Shown here: positions 1-7,989 of the stretch, one piece after another
How positions within the stretch are numbered: the first letter of the stretch is position 1
Layout of the letters: the number at the start of each line of letters is the position of its first letter
NCBI GenBank assembly: GCA_947311785.1
Contig: CAMZLW010000033.1
Location: 1-39,746, forward strand
Length of the DNA stretch: 39,746 nucleotides
Source: an uncultured Ignavibacteriales bacterium
GTDB lineage: Bacteria > Bacteroidota > Ignavibacteria > Ignavibacteriales > Melioribacteraceae
Reading direction: 5' to 3'
Made by a program: the position numbers and the translations under genes
The notes under the pieces: generated by a model
Seen by the model: the letters and a program-made list of their open reading frames with translations, nothing else
Told to the model about the DNA's origin: nothing
Databases searched by the model: none

Positions 1-105
1 ATTCAAGAAGTGAAATCTGTTGGTAGAGGTTATAGAACTTTTAAGAATTTTAGAAGTGCCATACTATTTTTCCATGGGAACTTAGACCTTTACCCACAAC
101 AATAA
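1..105 (+). CDS. IS transposase, C-terminal fragment (probably ISL3-like)
   Basis: Frame 1 is open from the window edge to a TAA at 103-105 and gives 34 residues. They contain the basic/aromatic stretch GRGYRTFKNFRSAILFF and end in DLYPQQ. A terminal motif of the type RGFRNFxNFRxRIL is characteristic of the C-termini of ISL3-family DDE transposases, recalled from the family and not searched. The catalytic part lies outside the window, so completeness of the element cannot be judged. The frame ends just before the point where the TPR gene on the other strand loses homology, which fits an IS end. Another DDE family remains possible. Confidence 0.5.
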   Translation: MQEVKSVGRGYRTFKNFRSAILFFHGNLDLYPQQ

Positions 106-115
106 GGGTAGAACC
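1..115. mobile_element. Right end of an insertion sequence
   Basis: The transposase fragment stops at 105. The TPR gene coming from the right stops looking like TPR at about 115-123. Read from outside inward, an IS ending at 115 would begin GGTTCTACCCTTATT, and ISL3-type terminal repeats commonly begin with GG. The adjoining ATATTTTT (116-123) could be one copy of the 8-bp target duplication that this family makes. The exact boundary is inference because the other end of the element is outside the window. Confidence 0.4.
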
Positions 116-941
116 ATATTTTTTTTCGAATACTCAGAGCTTTTTCATAATTATTAATAGCTAGATCATATTTACCTTCTCTCCAATATGCAACCCCAAT
201 ACTATTATACGACCACGCAACATCTTTGTGAATTTCACCGAAATTTTCCTTTCTTATTTGCAATGACCTAAAATAATACTCTTTGGATAAAGCATACTCT
301 CCTTTTAAGTCATAAAGCCTCCCTAAATTATGATATATATTGGATATTTGCAAAATATGAACATTTGAGAACTTCAATTTGATATTTAGGGCTTTAATAT
401 AGTATTGCTCTGCTACACTATAGTCGGATAAATCATGATAAACAATTCCCAAACTATGATAACTTTCTGATAAATCTAAATGTTCTTCACCAAGATTCTT
501 TTTTTGAAGTGCTATAGCTTTTTCAAGATAAGTAATGGATTTATCAAACTCATGTTTTCCCAAATAAATATTTCCAATTACATAATAAGCATAAATCTCT
601 TCAACATTCTTTTCGCCAAGCTTTTTTTTGCTCTTTTCAATTACAGCATTTATCTTTTTCAGTGCTTCATCGTATTTACGCTTTTTGCTAATATTCTGTG
701 CAATTTTACTTTCACATCTAAAATGCTTTACCCATAACTCATTATCTTCATAAACAACAGAAGCTTTCTCAAAATAAACCAACGAGCTATCGTAATTTGA
801 TGCTTGCAGAAGCGAATCTGCAATTTTAAAATATTTGTTAGCCACAACTGTATCTTTTAAGGTAAGCTCTTGTGAAATAATATAATTGGATGATGTTATT
901 ACAATAAATAAAATTATAAAAAGATTATTTACTTTCCTCAT
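90..941 (-). CDS. Secreted TPR-repeat protein, 3' end cut by an IS
   Basis: A hydrophobic signal peptide spans about residues 4-23 (FIILFIVITSS core), so the protein is probably exported. It is followed by about five to six tetratricopeptide repeats of the ~42-residue kinesin-light-chain-like kind, with units such as GNIYLGKHEFDKSITYLEKA and GRLYDLKGEYALSKEYYF. The ATG at 941 has a GGAG 7 bases upstream, and a TATAAT lies at 1002-997. The TPR pattern runs to ALSIRKK; the last 9-10 residues (WFYPYCCG) come from the IS end, so the product is truncated. In this phylum such N-terminal repeats often precede a CHAT peptidase or a kinase domain; what was lost here is unknown. TPRs mediate protein-protein contacts. 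Confidence 0.75.
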   Translation of the reverse strand: MRKVNNLFIILFIVITSSNYIISQELTLKDTVVANKYFKIADSLLQASNYDSSLVYFEKASVVYEDNELWVKHFRCESKIAQNISKKRKYDEALKKINAVIEKSKKKLGEKNVEEIYAYYVIGNIYLGKHEFDKSITYLEKAIALQKKNLGEEHLDLSESYHSLGIVYHDLSDYSVAEQYYIKALNIKLKFSNVHILQISNIYHNLGRLYDLKGEYALSKEYYFRSLQIRKENFGEIHKDVAWSYNSIGVAYWREGKYDLAINNYEKALSIRKKIWFYPYCCG

Positions 942-1183
942 TTGCTACTCCTAAATAGTAATTTCAATATTCCTATTTTCTCTTCTCCCTTACGCAATTA
1001 TACCATTTAACAGCCCTTTTGTATTACCCAAGTATCTTGTATTAAAACACCCTCGGCATTTATACTTTTAAGAGTTATATATTATAAAATTAAAATAAGT
1101 AAGATTCTGAGTTTGCAAAGTAACAATTTCTTTTATTATTACAAAATTTTAACCAAATTGTAGTGATTCATAACGAAATTTTA
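942..1183. other. Intergenic, AT-rich, no gene seen
   Basis: Between the TPR gene start and the inverted repeat at 1184 both strands are broken by frequent stops. The only signals seen are the ribosome binding site and a TATAAT (997-1002, minus strand) that may belong to the TPR gene. No matching -35 box is evident at the usual spacing. Confidence 0.5.
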
Positions 1184-1260
1184 AAATTCCCGTTATTTAC
1201 TTAATTCAACTATTTGCACTTTTAATTGTATTGTATTAACAAACAAAATAACGGGAATTT
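1184..1260. repeat. 15-bp perfect inverted repeat with 47-base spacer
   Basis: AAATTCCCGTTATTT at 1184-1198 is the exact reverse complement of AAATAACGGGAATTT at 1246-1260. The right arm is directly continuous with the open frame of the ADP-kinase remnant, whose reading begins at 1252 inside it. The 77-base unit could be a miniature element, a recombination scar or a transcribed hairpin. The long spacer and the absence of a following T-run make a plain terminator unlikely. Confidence 0.55.
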
Positions 1261-1596
1261 GGACCATTTTCATTTACTCCCCGAATTGCTGCCAAATTGC
1301 AGGCTCAAGTATTGTTCATTGCAGCTACTAAAGCGGGTACGGGTGCAATAAATTCAAACGAAATTTTATTGTGGTCTAAAGATAGGGAAGTGTCAGATGT
1401 TGGATTAAATGAATTAAAATCGTTATCCAAAATTGTTGCTAAAGAATTTGGGACTAATAATTTAGTTGAAGAAGGAATTTTTAGTGATGATTCTGTGGAA
1501 ATTATTGCTGTACCTACAATAATTATTGATAACCCTATTACGCTTGTAGGAATGGGCGATACAATTTCATCAATATTTTTAGTAGATGCCCAATAA
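1252..1596 (+). pseudogene. C-terminal remnant of ADP-dependent phosphofructokinase/glucokinase
   Basis: The frame is open from 1252 after two stops at 1237-1239 and 1249-1251. The first possible start is a TTG at 1297 (99 residues) with no good ribosome binding site. The end of the product, VPTIIIDNPITLVGMGDTIS, matches the C-terminal signature of the ADP-dependent sugar kinase family (ribokinase fold), in which the GxGD aspartate is the catalytic base; here it is GMGD. Family members are about 450 residues, so only the last quarter remains and the sugar-binding half is missing. I read it as a decayed gene that once phosphorylated glucose or fructose-6-phosphate with ADP. Assignment rests on motif recall; an unrelated short gene is possible. 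Confidence 0.5.
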
Positions 1597-1627
1597 TTTT
1601 TGAACATGAATTATTGGTTTAAAACTA

Positions 1628-1655
1628 AAAAAGGAAGTTAAAAAACTTCCTTTTT
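1628..1655. terminator. Bidirectional rho-independent terminator
   Basis: GGAAGTT (1633-1639) pairs with AACTTCC (1644-1650) over a 4-base loop. It is flanked by an A-run on the left and TTTTT on the right, so the A/T arms extend the stem and give a U-tract in both directions. It can end transcription of the remnant from the left and of tRNA-Asp from the right. Confidence 0.75.
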
Positions 1656-1656
1656 G

Positions 1657-1731
1657 CGGGGTCGACGAGACTCGAACTCGCGACCTCCTGCGTGACAGGC
1701 AGGCGCTCTAACCAAACTGAGCTACGACCCC
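1657..1731 (-). tRNA. tRNA-Asp (anticodon GTC)
   Basis: A complete cloverleaf is visible on the minus strand: acceptor GGGGTCG/CGACCCC, D-arm GCTC/GAGC, anticodon stem CCTGC/GCAGG with loop CTGTCAC, and T-arm GCGAG-TTCGAGT-CTCGT. The anticodon is GTC and the discriminator base is G, as expected for tRNA-Asp. CCA is not encoded, so it must be added after transcription. It stands alone with its own promoter upstream and a terminator immediately downstream. Confidence 0.95.
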
Positions 1732-1766
1732 ATATCATTCTATAATTCTAAAAAAGAACGAATCCA

Positions 1767-1795
1767 AAAATAGATAGATTTTTAATTTTTCGCAA
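1767..1795 (-). promoter_or_regulatory. Probable promoter of tRNA-Asp
   Basis: On the minus strand TTGCGA (1795-1790) is followed after exactly 17 bases by TATTTT (1772-1767). Transcription would start near 1760, about 30 bases before the mature tRNA 5' end. The same TTGnnn-N17-TATTTT layout occurs before tRNA-Tyr and vapB in this window. Confidence 0.45.
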
Positions 1796-1803
1796 ATTAT
1801 TTT

Positions 1804-2910
1804 TTATAATTCTTTTGTTCCAAAACAGACGCCAACAGCTTTTGCTGTTTTAACTGCTTGGTCTGATGCTGTAACCAACTTTTGGTTTTTAATAGCATTT
1901 TCAATTGTTACACTTTTCACTTCGTTACCTTTAAGTGCTGCCATTCTTCCAAACTTTTTCTTTATTGCCAAATCAATTGCAAATGTTCCAAACTTGGTTG
2001 ATAAAATTCTATCGAAAGGCGTTGGCGAGCCACCACGTTGAAGATGCCCCAAAATTGTATAGCGTGTTTCTAATCCAGTATTATCCTCAATGTTTTTTGC
2101 TACAACTTCTGCAACTCCACCAAGTTGAATTGGGTCAGTTCGTTTTGCATCGGTTTTCTTTACAACTAACTTGCCACCTTTTGGTTTTGCACCTTCGGCA
2201 ACACAAACGATGCTATATTTTTTACCCATCATAGAACGGCGTTTTACTTTATCGTAAATAGCATCCCACTCAAATGGCATTTCTGGAATTAGAATTATAT
2301 CGGCACCACCAGCTAATCCACCGTTTAGGGCTAACCATCCAGCGTATCTTCCCATTGTTTCTATTACCATTACTCGGTGATGTGCTGAAGCAGTTGTACG
2401 CAATCTGTCAATGGCTTCAGAGATAACAAAGACTGCCGAATCATGTCCAAAAGTTAAATCGGTAGATTCCAAATCGTTGTCAATTGTTTTTGGAACTCCA
2501 ACAACATTCATCCCAAGTGTTGCCAAGCCTTTAGAGATGTGCATTGTTCCATCGCCACCAATTGCAATTAAGGCATCCAAGCCCCAAGCCTCGTAATGCT
2601 CAATTGCTTCTTTCGATTTATCCGTAATTTTTATTTTTCCATTAACCTCAACAGGCCAATGAAAAGGATCGCCTTTGTTTGATGAACCAAGTATGGTTCC
2701 ACCTTGCGAAAGAATTCCTGAAACATCTTTATCGTAAAGTTGAATTGCCTTGCCTGTAACAAGTCCTTCAAAGCCATCAAGTATTCCCATAACCTTTAAG
2801 CCTTGATCTAGTGCAGGTTTTGTAACACCGCGTATAACTGCGTTTAAGCCAGGGCAATCGCCTCCACCTGTTAAAATACCAATTCGTTTGATTTGTTTAC
2901 CACGTGCCAT
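1804..2910 (-). CDS. pfkA: ATP-dependent 6-phosphofructokinase
   Basis: Catalyses ATP + fructose-6-phosphate to fructose-1,6-bisphosphate, the committed step of glycolysis, in the cytoplasm. The 368 residues show GGGDCPGLNAVIRG (15-28), the nucleotide loop GGDGT (118-122), the catalytic PKTIDND (140-146) and the sugar-binding MGRYAGW (186-192). The glycine in GGDGT points to ATP; pyrophosphate-using enzymes have Asp there. The lysine in PKTIDND places it in the longer group-III type rather than the E. coli type (PGTIDND). The ATG at 2910 has a GAGGA ribosome binding site. It starts 18 bases after rnhC and is probably co-transcribed with it. Confidence 0.95.
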   Translation of the reverse strand: MARGKQIKRIGILTGGGDCPGLNAVIRGVTKPALDQGLKVMGILDGFEGLVTGKAIQLYDKDVSGILSQGGTILGSSNKGDPFHWPVEVNGKIKITDKSKEAIEHYEAWGLDALIAIGGDGTMHISKGLATLGMNVVGVPKTIDNDLESTDLTFGHDSAVFVISEAIDRLRTTASAHHRVMVIETMGRYAGWLALNGGLAGGADIILIPEMPFEWDAIYDKVKRRSMMGKKYSIVCVAEGAKPKGGKLVVKKTDAKRTDPIQLGGVAEVVAKNIEDNTGLETRYTILGHLQRGGSPTPFDRILSTKFGTFAIDLAIKKKFGRMAALKGNEVKSVTIENAIKNQKLVTASDQAVKTAKAVGVCFGTKEL

Positions 2911-2928
2911 AGAATCCTCTTCTATAAT

Positions 2929-3828
2929 TTATAAAAATTTTTGAACCGTTTTAAAATGAACTTTCGAAACTATTTTTGCTTCTTCAAAAGAGTATTTTTT
3001 TATGAAAAATTTAATTGTTTCTTCAACATTTTTTGAGGCTCCTTTTGGGAAATCGAAATATTTTTTCCCCATTCCAAGAAACCATTTGTTAAAAGTATCG
3101 CGTGCAATTATTGATGACGCTGCTACTCCAATAAATTTTTCACCTTTTGTAATTTGTAAAACACCAACACTACTGTCGTAATTATTACTTGATATGTTTA
3201 ATGTCCTGTTACTAAATTTATCAACTATAACGTTTTTACATTTATGCTTATCCAAAAGATTTGAGATGGCTTTGGAATGAGTCCAGATTAATAGAGCATT
3301 TAGATTTTTAATTTTTGAATAAAGTTCGTTGTATTTTTCTGGAAAGAGAGAAATGGTTTCATAATTATTTGGGAACTCTGCTCTAAGTTTTTTTGCAATT
3401 TCAGTAATTTGTGATTGACTTAAATCCTTGCTATCTCTTACTCCTAACTGGGCTAAACGGACTTTCGATTTTTCATCTACATAAAATGCTGTTGTAATAA
3501 GCGGACCAAAAACATCGCCTTTGCCAGATTCATCACTTCCAATATATTCTTTTGGCTCATCTATATTTGCGGAAGGATTAAACAATTCTTGTTCAAATAT
3601 TAAAGGGGAGATTTCCTGATAAAGTAACGAATCCTTATTCCCTTGCAGGATTGTTTTAACTCCTTTTTTTCCAAAATAGACTTGAACTTTTATTTTATCT
3701 CTATCACTCGAAACTACAAACTCATAGTTGTATTGCTTCTCTTCAATGTTAGTGCATGTAAGATTGACCTTAATTAGTTCTTCTCTTGTAGCTGTAATTT
3801 TATTTTTTGCAGTTTGTTGTATGTTCAT
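2929..3828 (-). CDS. rnhC: Ribonuclease HIII
   Basis: Cleaves the RNA strand of RNA-DNA hybrids in the cytoplasm (R-loops, primers, misincorporated ribonucleotides). The 299-residue protein has the HIII layout: an N-terminal TBP-like substrate-binding domain (about 1-90) followed by the RNase H fold. The signature YIGSDESGKGDVFGPL (95-110) carries catalytic D99 and E100. GVRDSKDLS (129-137) and IVDKFS with D203 supply further active-site residues. DESGKGD separates HIII from HII (DExGRG). No strong Shine-Dalgarno is seen at the ATG. It lies between vapC (36-base gap) and pfkA on the same strand, probably in one transcript. Confidence 0.92.
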   Translation of the reverse strand: MNIQQTAKNKITATREELIKVNLTCTNIEEKQYNYEFVVSSDRDKIKVQVYFGKKGVKTILQGNKDSLLYQEISPLIFEQELFNPSANIDEPKEYIGSDESGKGDVFGPLITTAFYVDEKSKVRLAQLGVRDSKDLSQSQITEIAKKLRAEFPNNYETISLFPEKYNELYSKIKNLNALLIWTHSKAISNLLDKHKCKNVIVDKFSNRTLNISSNNYDSSVGVLQITKGEKFIGVAASSIIARDTFNKWFLGMGKKYFDFPKGASKNVEETIKFFIKKYSFEEAKIVSKVHFKTVQKFL

Positions 3829-3864
3829 AGAGTTAAATTTTTTGAGAGAAAAGATGAGCTAACT

Positions 3865-4251
3865 CTACCACTTCCGCAAACCAGGAATGTAATTAAAGTG
3901 CTTATCATATGTAATAAGAACTGAGCCAGTTTCAATGGAATGTGAAGCAATCCAAATATCATTTATTGGTATAGGTGTACCGTTTAATTCAAGTTGATTT
4001 TTAATTTCTGAGAATATTTCGGCTGTCTCAATAGTTCCGCTTAATACTTTAACAGTTGATTTAGAAATGAAATTTTTAATTAATAAATTATTTTCTTTTT
4101 CTTTGTTACCACCTTTAAAGCCAGTGTATAACTCAGCAAGAACAAAAATGGAAATATAAACAATATCAGCTTCTATTATTTTTTCAAGCACTTTGTCATC
4201 ACCTCGCAATAATGAACTTATGGCATTAGTATCAAGAAGAATTTTTCTCAT
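3865..4251 (-). CDS. vapC: VapC-like PIN-domain toxin ribonuclease
   Basis: A PIN-domain endoribonuclease, the toxin of a type II toxin-antitoxin pair; family members cut tRNA or rRNA and stop translation. The acidic Mg-binding residues are present: D7 (LLDTNAISSLL), E40 (LAELYTG), D98 (INDIWIASH) and D116 (ITYDKHF), in 128 residues. I chose the ATG at 4251 because it overlaps the antitoxin stop as ATGA, the usual translational coupling. A TTG six bases further upstream would add two residues. The target RNA cannot be told from sequence. The active site looks intact. Confidence 0.88.
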   Translation of the reverse strand: MRKILLDTNAISSLLRGDDKVLEKIIEADIVYISIFVLAELYTGFKGGNKEKENNLLIKNFISKSTVKVLSGTIETAEIFSEIKNQLELNGTPIPINDIWIASHSIETGSVLITYDKHFNYIPGLRKW

Positions 4252-4505
4252 TTCCAATCGCTCTTATCTATTTTAGCAAAACCTTTGATGTTTTTATTAA
4301 AACAGCTAAATTCCTCCTTAGACCAAATACCTGAAAATTGTTCAAAATCTTCAATCCGTTTTTGATATACTTGCTCTTTGAAACCCAATGCTTTGCTTAA
4401 CAATAGCTTAATTGTTTTATTCAAGCTAAGACCTTTTTCTATTGCAAGGTCTGATATTTTACTACTTACTTTATCATCCAACCCATGTATAGTAATCGAT
4501 TTCAT
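4248..4505 (-). CDS. vapB: VapB-like ribbon-helix-helix antitoxin
   Basis: An 85-residue antitoxin. Residues 1-45 form a ribbon-helix-helix DNA-binding domain (strand MKSITIHGLD, then two helices ending in LLLSKALG). The C-terminal part (about 46-85, with FEQFSGIWSKEEF) is the usual acidic/aromatic segment that wraps the toxin and blocks its active site. It is the first gene of the module and its stop overlaps the vapC start. It should repress its own promoter by binding the palindrome at 4529-4559, jointly with VapC, as is known for the family. Confidence 0.85.
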   Translation of the reverse strand: MKSITIHGLDDKVSSKISDLAIEKGLSLNKTIKLLLSKALGFKEQVYQKRIEDFEQFSGIWSKEEFSCFNKNIKGFAKIDKSDWK

Positions 4506-4528
4506 ATTCTTCTCGCTAATTTATTTAC

Positions 4529-4559
4529 ATGGTTCATAAAATAACCAATTATGAACCAT
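4529..4559. promoter_or_regulatory. Palindromic operator of vapBC
   Basis: ATGGTTCATAA (4529-4539) and TTATGAACCAT (4549-4559) form a perfect 11-bp inverted repeat with a 9-base spacer, centred about 39 bases upstream of the vapB start. It covers the promoter spacer and part of the -10 box, so a bound VapBC complex would block RNA polymerase. Binding is inferred from the family. Confidence 0.65.
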
Positions 4560-4566
4560 AAATCAA
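4538..4566 (-). promoter_or_regulatory. Probable vapBC promoter
   Basis: On the minus strand TTGATT (4566-4561), 17 bases, then TATTTT (4543-4538). It starts just after the sdhCAB terminator and 32 bases before the vapB ATG, and it is overlapped by the palindrome at 4529-4559. Confidence 0.5.
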
Positions 4567-4573
4567 TTCACAA

Positions 4574-4607
4574 TAAAAAAACCCAATTTCGGTTTAACAA
4601 AATTGGG
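4574..4607 (-). terminator. Terminator of the sdhCAB operon
   Basis: On the minus strand CCCAATTT (4607-4600) pairs perfectly with AAATTGGG (4589-4582) over a 10-base loop and is followed by a run of seven Ts. It lies 28 bases after the sdhB stop and insulates vapBC from the sdh operon. Confidence 0.85.
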
Positions 4608-4635
4608 CTTTGAATAAATTGAAACAAAAGTATTT

Positions 4636-5397
4636 TTACTTTTGCAACTTCATATTAGAAACAAAATAGTCTCTATTCATTCGTGCAATGTTGCTAACAG
4701 AAATTCCTTTAGGGCATTCGGCTTCGCATGCGTATGTGTTTGTGCAACTACCAAAGCCAGATTCGTCGTGAGCAATAACCATATTTTGAACACGCTCGTA
4801 GCGTTCTGCTTGCCCTTGTGGAAGCAATGCAAACTGTGAAACTTTTGCAGAAACAAAAAGCATTGCAGATGAGTTTTTACAAGCTGCAACACAAGCACCG
4901 CAACCAATACACTCAGCCGCATCTAAAGCAAGAGAAGCTGCTGTTTTAGAAATTGGGATTGCATTTGCATCGGGAGCACTACCAGTATTGAACGAAACGT
5001 ACCCACCAGCTTGTTGAATAACATCAAGACCTTTACGGTCAACCATCAAATCTTTTAACACAGGAAATGCTTTTGCTTTAAATGGTTCAATATAAATTGT
5101 TTCACCATCTTTGAAGGTTCGCATGTGTAATTGGCAAGTTGCAGTTTTCGTTTGATTACCATGTGGGCGACCATTAATAACCATACCGCAAGTTCCACAA
5201 ATACCTTCGCGACAATCGCTTTCAAATACTATGGGGTCTTTTCCTTCTTTTTCAAGATTGTTGTTTAATTCATCAAACACTTCAAGAAGTGAGGCGTGTG
5301 GAGAAACCGATGTTTTGAATTCGTCAAAATATCCCTTTGCAGTTGCGTTCTCTTGTCGCCATATTTTAAGGGTCAAATTAATATTATGCTCTTTCAT
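4636..5397 (-). CDS. sdhB: Succinate dehydrogenase/fumarate reductase iron-sulfur subunit
   Basis: Carries electrons from the flavoprotein to the membrane cytochrome in complex II. The 253 residues show the [2Fe-2S] ligands C62, C67, C70 and C88 (CREGICGTCG). The ferredoxin-like half has CIGCGACVAACKN (C163, C166, C169, C173) and C218, C224, C228 (CEAECP), which are the ligands expected for one [4Fe-4S] and one [3Fe-4S] cluster. The ATG at 5397 shares its A with the sdhA stop (TAATG). It is the last gene of the operon, before the terminator at 4574-4607. Direction (succinate oxidation or fumarate reduction) cannot be told from this subunit. Confidence 0.95.
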   Translation of the reverse strand: MKEHNINLTLKIWRQENATAKGYFDEFKTSVSPHASLLEVFDELNNNLEKEGKDPIVFESDCREGICGTCGMVINGRPHGNQTKTATCQLHMRTFKDGETIYIEPFKAKAFPVLKDLMVDRKGLDVIQQAGGYVSFNTGSAPDANAIPISKTAASLALDAAECIGCGACVAACKNSSAMLFVSAKVSQFALLPQGQAERYERVQNMVIAHDESGFGSCTNTYACEAECPKGISVSNIARMNRDYFVSNMKLQK

Positions 5398-7307
5398 TAT
5401 TTATAACTCCTTGTAGCTAATTCAACAGATTCAAATGTGAGGTCTTCCTTGTTAAGCTCCCACTCACCAGCTTTTTTGTATTCCCAAGCTGAAACGTAGG
5501 CATAGTCAGCATCGTTACGCACAGCTTCACCTTCGTCTGTTTGATGTTCTTCGCGGAAATGTGCACCGCAAGATTCATCTCTATCGAGAGCATCCACAGC
5601 CATTAACTCGCCTAACTCAAGGAAGTCAGCTACACGTCCAGCTCTTTCAATATTCTGATTTATCTCATCAGCTTTACCAACTACTTTAACATCATTCCAA
5701 AATTCTTCGCGTAAATCGGCAATATCTTTTATAACACCTTTAAGACCAGCTTCATCACGAGACATTCCTACTTTATCAATTAACAAATTACCAAGTTTTC
5801 TGTGAATATCATCCACGGTTTGCTTACCATTAATTGAAAGCATTTTATTTGTATTTTCTTTTACAGACTCTTCAGCGGCTTTAAATTCTGCACCTTTAAC
5901 ATCAACCTTTTCTGGTTTTTCACTACCAAAATAATTTCCAATTGAGTAAGGCACAACAAAGTAGCCATCAGCCAAGCCCTGCATAAGTGCACTTGCTCCA
6001 AGTCTGTTTGCACCGTGGTCAGAAAAATTAGCTTCTCCAGCTACAAACAAGCCTGGAATAGAACTTTGCAAATTATAATCAACCCACAAGCCACCCATTG
6101 TATAATGTGGTGCTGGGTAAATTTGCATTGGAACTTTGTAAGGATTCTCTCCAGTAATGTTTTCGTACATTTCAAATAAGTTACCATATTTTTCACGAAC
6201 TGCTGGCTCGCCAATACGTTTTATTGCATCTGCAAAATCGAGATAAACTGAGCGTCCGCCATTAACTCCTTTGCCTTCATCACAAGCATATTTTGCACTA
6301 CGTGAAGAAATATCACGAGGAGCTAAATTTCCAAATGATGGGTATCTTCTTTCCAGGTAATAATCCCTATCGTTTTCGGGTATATCGCTTACAACTCTTT
6401 TTTCGCCAACAATATTTGGCACCCAAATGCGTCCATCGTTTCTTAAACTTTCGCTCATCAATACTAGCTTGGATTGACCTTCGCCATGCTGTGGCAAACA
6501 AGTAGGATGAATTTGTGTGTAACAAGGGTTTGCAAATGCAGCACCTTTTTTATGTGCACGCCAAGCCGCAGTAGCATTACTCATCATGGCACTTGTAGAG
6601 AGAAAAAACACATTTGAATATCCACCTGTTGCAAGCACAACAGCTTGTGCAGAGTGGCTTTCAATTTCGCCAGTAAGCAAATTACGAACTGTAATACCTT
6701 TTGCTTTTCCATCAACAACAACAACATCAAGCATTTCGCGACGATGATGCATTTCAACATTGCCAAGTTTAATCTGTCTGTTCAACGAACTATAAGCACC
6801 AAGCAATAATTGTTGTCCAGTTTCTCCACGTGCATAAAATGTTCGTGAAACCTGAGCACCACCAAACGACCTATTAGCAAGGGTTCCGCCATACTCGCGT
6901 GCAAAAGGAACACCTTGTGCTACGCATTGATCGATAATGTTATTACTAACTTCTGCAAGACGATAAGTGTTTGCTTCGCGTGAACGGAAATCGCCACCCT
7001 TAATTGTATCGTAAAATAATCTGTAAATTGAATCGCCATCATTTTGATAATCTTTTGCAGCGTTAATACCACCTTGTGCAGCAATGGAGTGGGCTCTACG
7101 GCTTGAATCGTGATAAGTAAATGCTTTTACTTTGTAACCAAGTTCGCCAAGCGTAGCGGCAGCACCAGCACCAGCAAGACCAGTTCCTACAACAATTACA
7201 TCAAATTTTCTTTTGTTAGCTGGGTTAACCAACTTCATATTAAATTTATGGTTCATCCATTTTTCGGATAAATTTCCTTCTGGGACTTTAGAATCTAGGT
7301 TAATCAT
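5397..7307 (-). CDS. sdhA: Succinate dehydrogenase/fumarate reductase flavoprotein subunit
   Basis: The catalytic subunit of complex II, interconverting succinate and fumarate with covalently bound FAD on the cytoplasmic face of the membrane. In 636 residues it has the dinucleotide-binding GTGLAGAG (41-48), the FAD-attachment region with H73 ([14 protein letters not shown]) and the conserved [10 protein letters not shown] substrate/FAD segment. The C-terminal helical region follows. Length and similarity fit the B-type enzyme of Bacteroidota and epsilonproteobacteria. It starts with ATG sharing its A with the sdhC stop, so the three genes are translationally coupled. Confidence 0.95.
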   Translation of the reverse strand: MINLDSKVPEGNLSEKWMNHKFNMKLVNPANKRKFDVIVVGTGLAGAGAAATLGELGYKVKAFTYHDSSRRAHSIAAQGGINAAKDYQNDGDSIYRLFYDTIKGGDFRSREANTYRLAEVSNNIIDQCVAQGVPFAREYGGTLANRSFGGAQVSRTFYARGETGQQLLLGAYSSLNRQIKLGNVEMHHRREMLDVVVVDGKAKGITVRNLLTGEIESHSAQAVVLATGGYSNVFFLSTSAMMSNATAAWRAHKKGAAFANPCYTQIHPTCLPQHGEGQSKLVLMSESLRNDGRIWVPNIVGEKRVVSDIPENDRDYYLERRYPSFGNLAPRDISSRSAKYACDEGKGVNGGRSVYLDFADAIKRIGEPAVREKYGNLFEMYENITGENPYKVPMQIYPAPHYTMGGLWVDYNLQSSIPGLFVAGEANFSDHGANRLGASALMQGLADGYFVVPYSIGNYFGSEKPEKVDVKGAEFKAAEESVKENTNKMLSINGKQTVDDIHRKLGNLLIDKVGMSRDEAGLKGVIKDIADLREEFWNDVKVVGKADEINQNIERAGRVADFLELGELMAVDALDRDESCGAHFREEHQTDEGEAVRNDADYAYVSAWEYKKAGEWELNKEDLTFESVELATRSYK

Positions 7308-7972
7308 TAGTTACCTCCCATTGAACGAATGAAAAAATAAATTGGAATTGCAGCAAATCCAACAGCAAAAATAACTGCATAAGCAGTTCCAATAAACTCA
7401 ACTAATGGAGTGTATTTTTTGTGGTGCCATCCAAATGTTTGGAACGCTGATTGGAAGCCGTGGTTTAAGTGGAAACCGAGAACAAGCATAACAATTACAT
7501 AAAAAATTGCGGTTGGTAAATCTTGAAACATTGTAGCAACTACATCGTAATAGTGATGCGTTCCTTCCATTCCAAAATTAAATTTCACCCATAGTGTTGC
7601 TAAGTGTCCGATTAAGAAGATAAGAATTATACCACCTGTATATGGCATTGTACGCGAAAAGAAAGTTGAATTTTCCTTTGCAGCATTGATGGCATATTTG
7701 TCTGGATTAGCTTTTCGGTTTTCCCACCAAAGCCTAATACCGTTAAAAATATGAAACCCGAATAATAAAACTAGTGCCGTTTCTGCAACACGTACAAGTG
7801 GTTTTACTGCGTCAAGACTGCCTACGAGCAAGTCAAACCCATCTTTTCCAAAAAATAAAAACATATTGTTAATAAAGTGAACTGTAAGAAAGAGTATTAA
7901 ACTCAAACCAGTTAACGCCATAACAATTTTTTTACCAATGGAAGAATTTAAACTTTTTGAGAGCCATCCCAT
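7307..7972 (-). CDS. sdhC: Succinate dehydrogenase cytochrome b subunit (di-haem)
   Basis: Membrane anchor of complex II that passes electrons to quinone. The 221 residues show five hydrophobic helices (about 15-38, 60-80, 112-130, 153-175, 193-216). Histidines suited to bind two haems are H32 (TVHFINN), H74 (FGFHIFNG), H123 (IGHLATLW) and H168 or H171 (GFHLNHGF). There is no separate sdhD, as in B-type enzymes with menaquinone. A GGAG lies 9 bases before the ATG. It is the first recognised gene of the operon. Confidence 0.93.
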   Translation of the reverse strand: MGWLSKSLNSSIGKKIVMALTGLSLILFLTVHFINNMFLFFGKDGFDLLVGSLDAVKPLVRVAETALVLLFGFHIFNGIRLWWENRKANPDKYAINAAKENSTFFSRTMPYTGGIILIFLIGHLATLWVKFNFGMEGTHHYYDVVATMFQDLPTAIFYVIVMLVLGFHLNHGFQSAFQTFGWHHKKYTPLVEFIGTAYAVIFAVGFAAIPIYFFIRSMGGN

Positions 7973-7989
7973 TAGTTTTTCTCCTTAAT

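Noticed and set aside
480-737. Open frame on the plus strand inside the TPR gene
   Set aside because: It is the antisense of a well-formed TPR-repeat coding sequence; no ribosome binding site and no family resemblance.
1305-1607. 100-codon minus-strand frame opposite the kinase remnant
   Set aside because: The plus-strand frame carries a recognisable GxGD kinase signature; the minus frame is low-complexity Ser/Thr/Ile typical of antisense translation.
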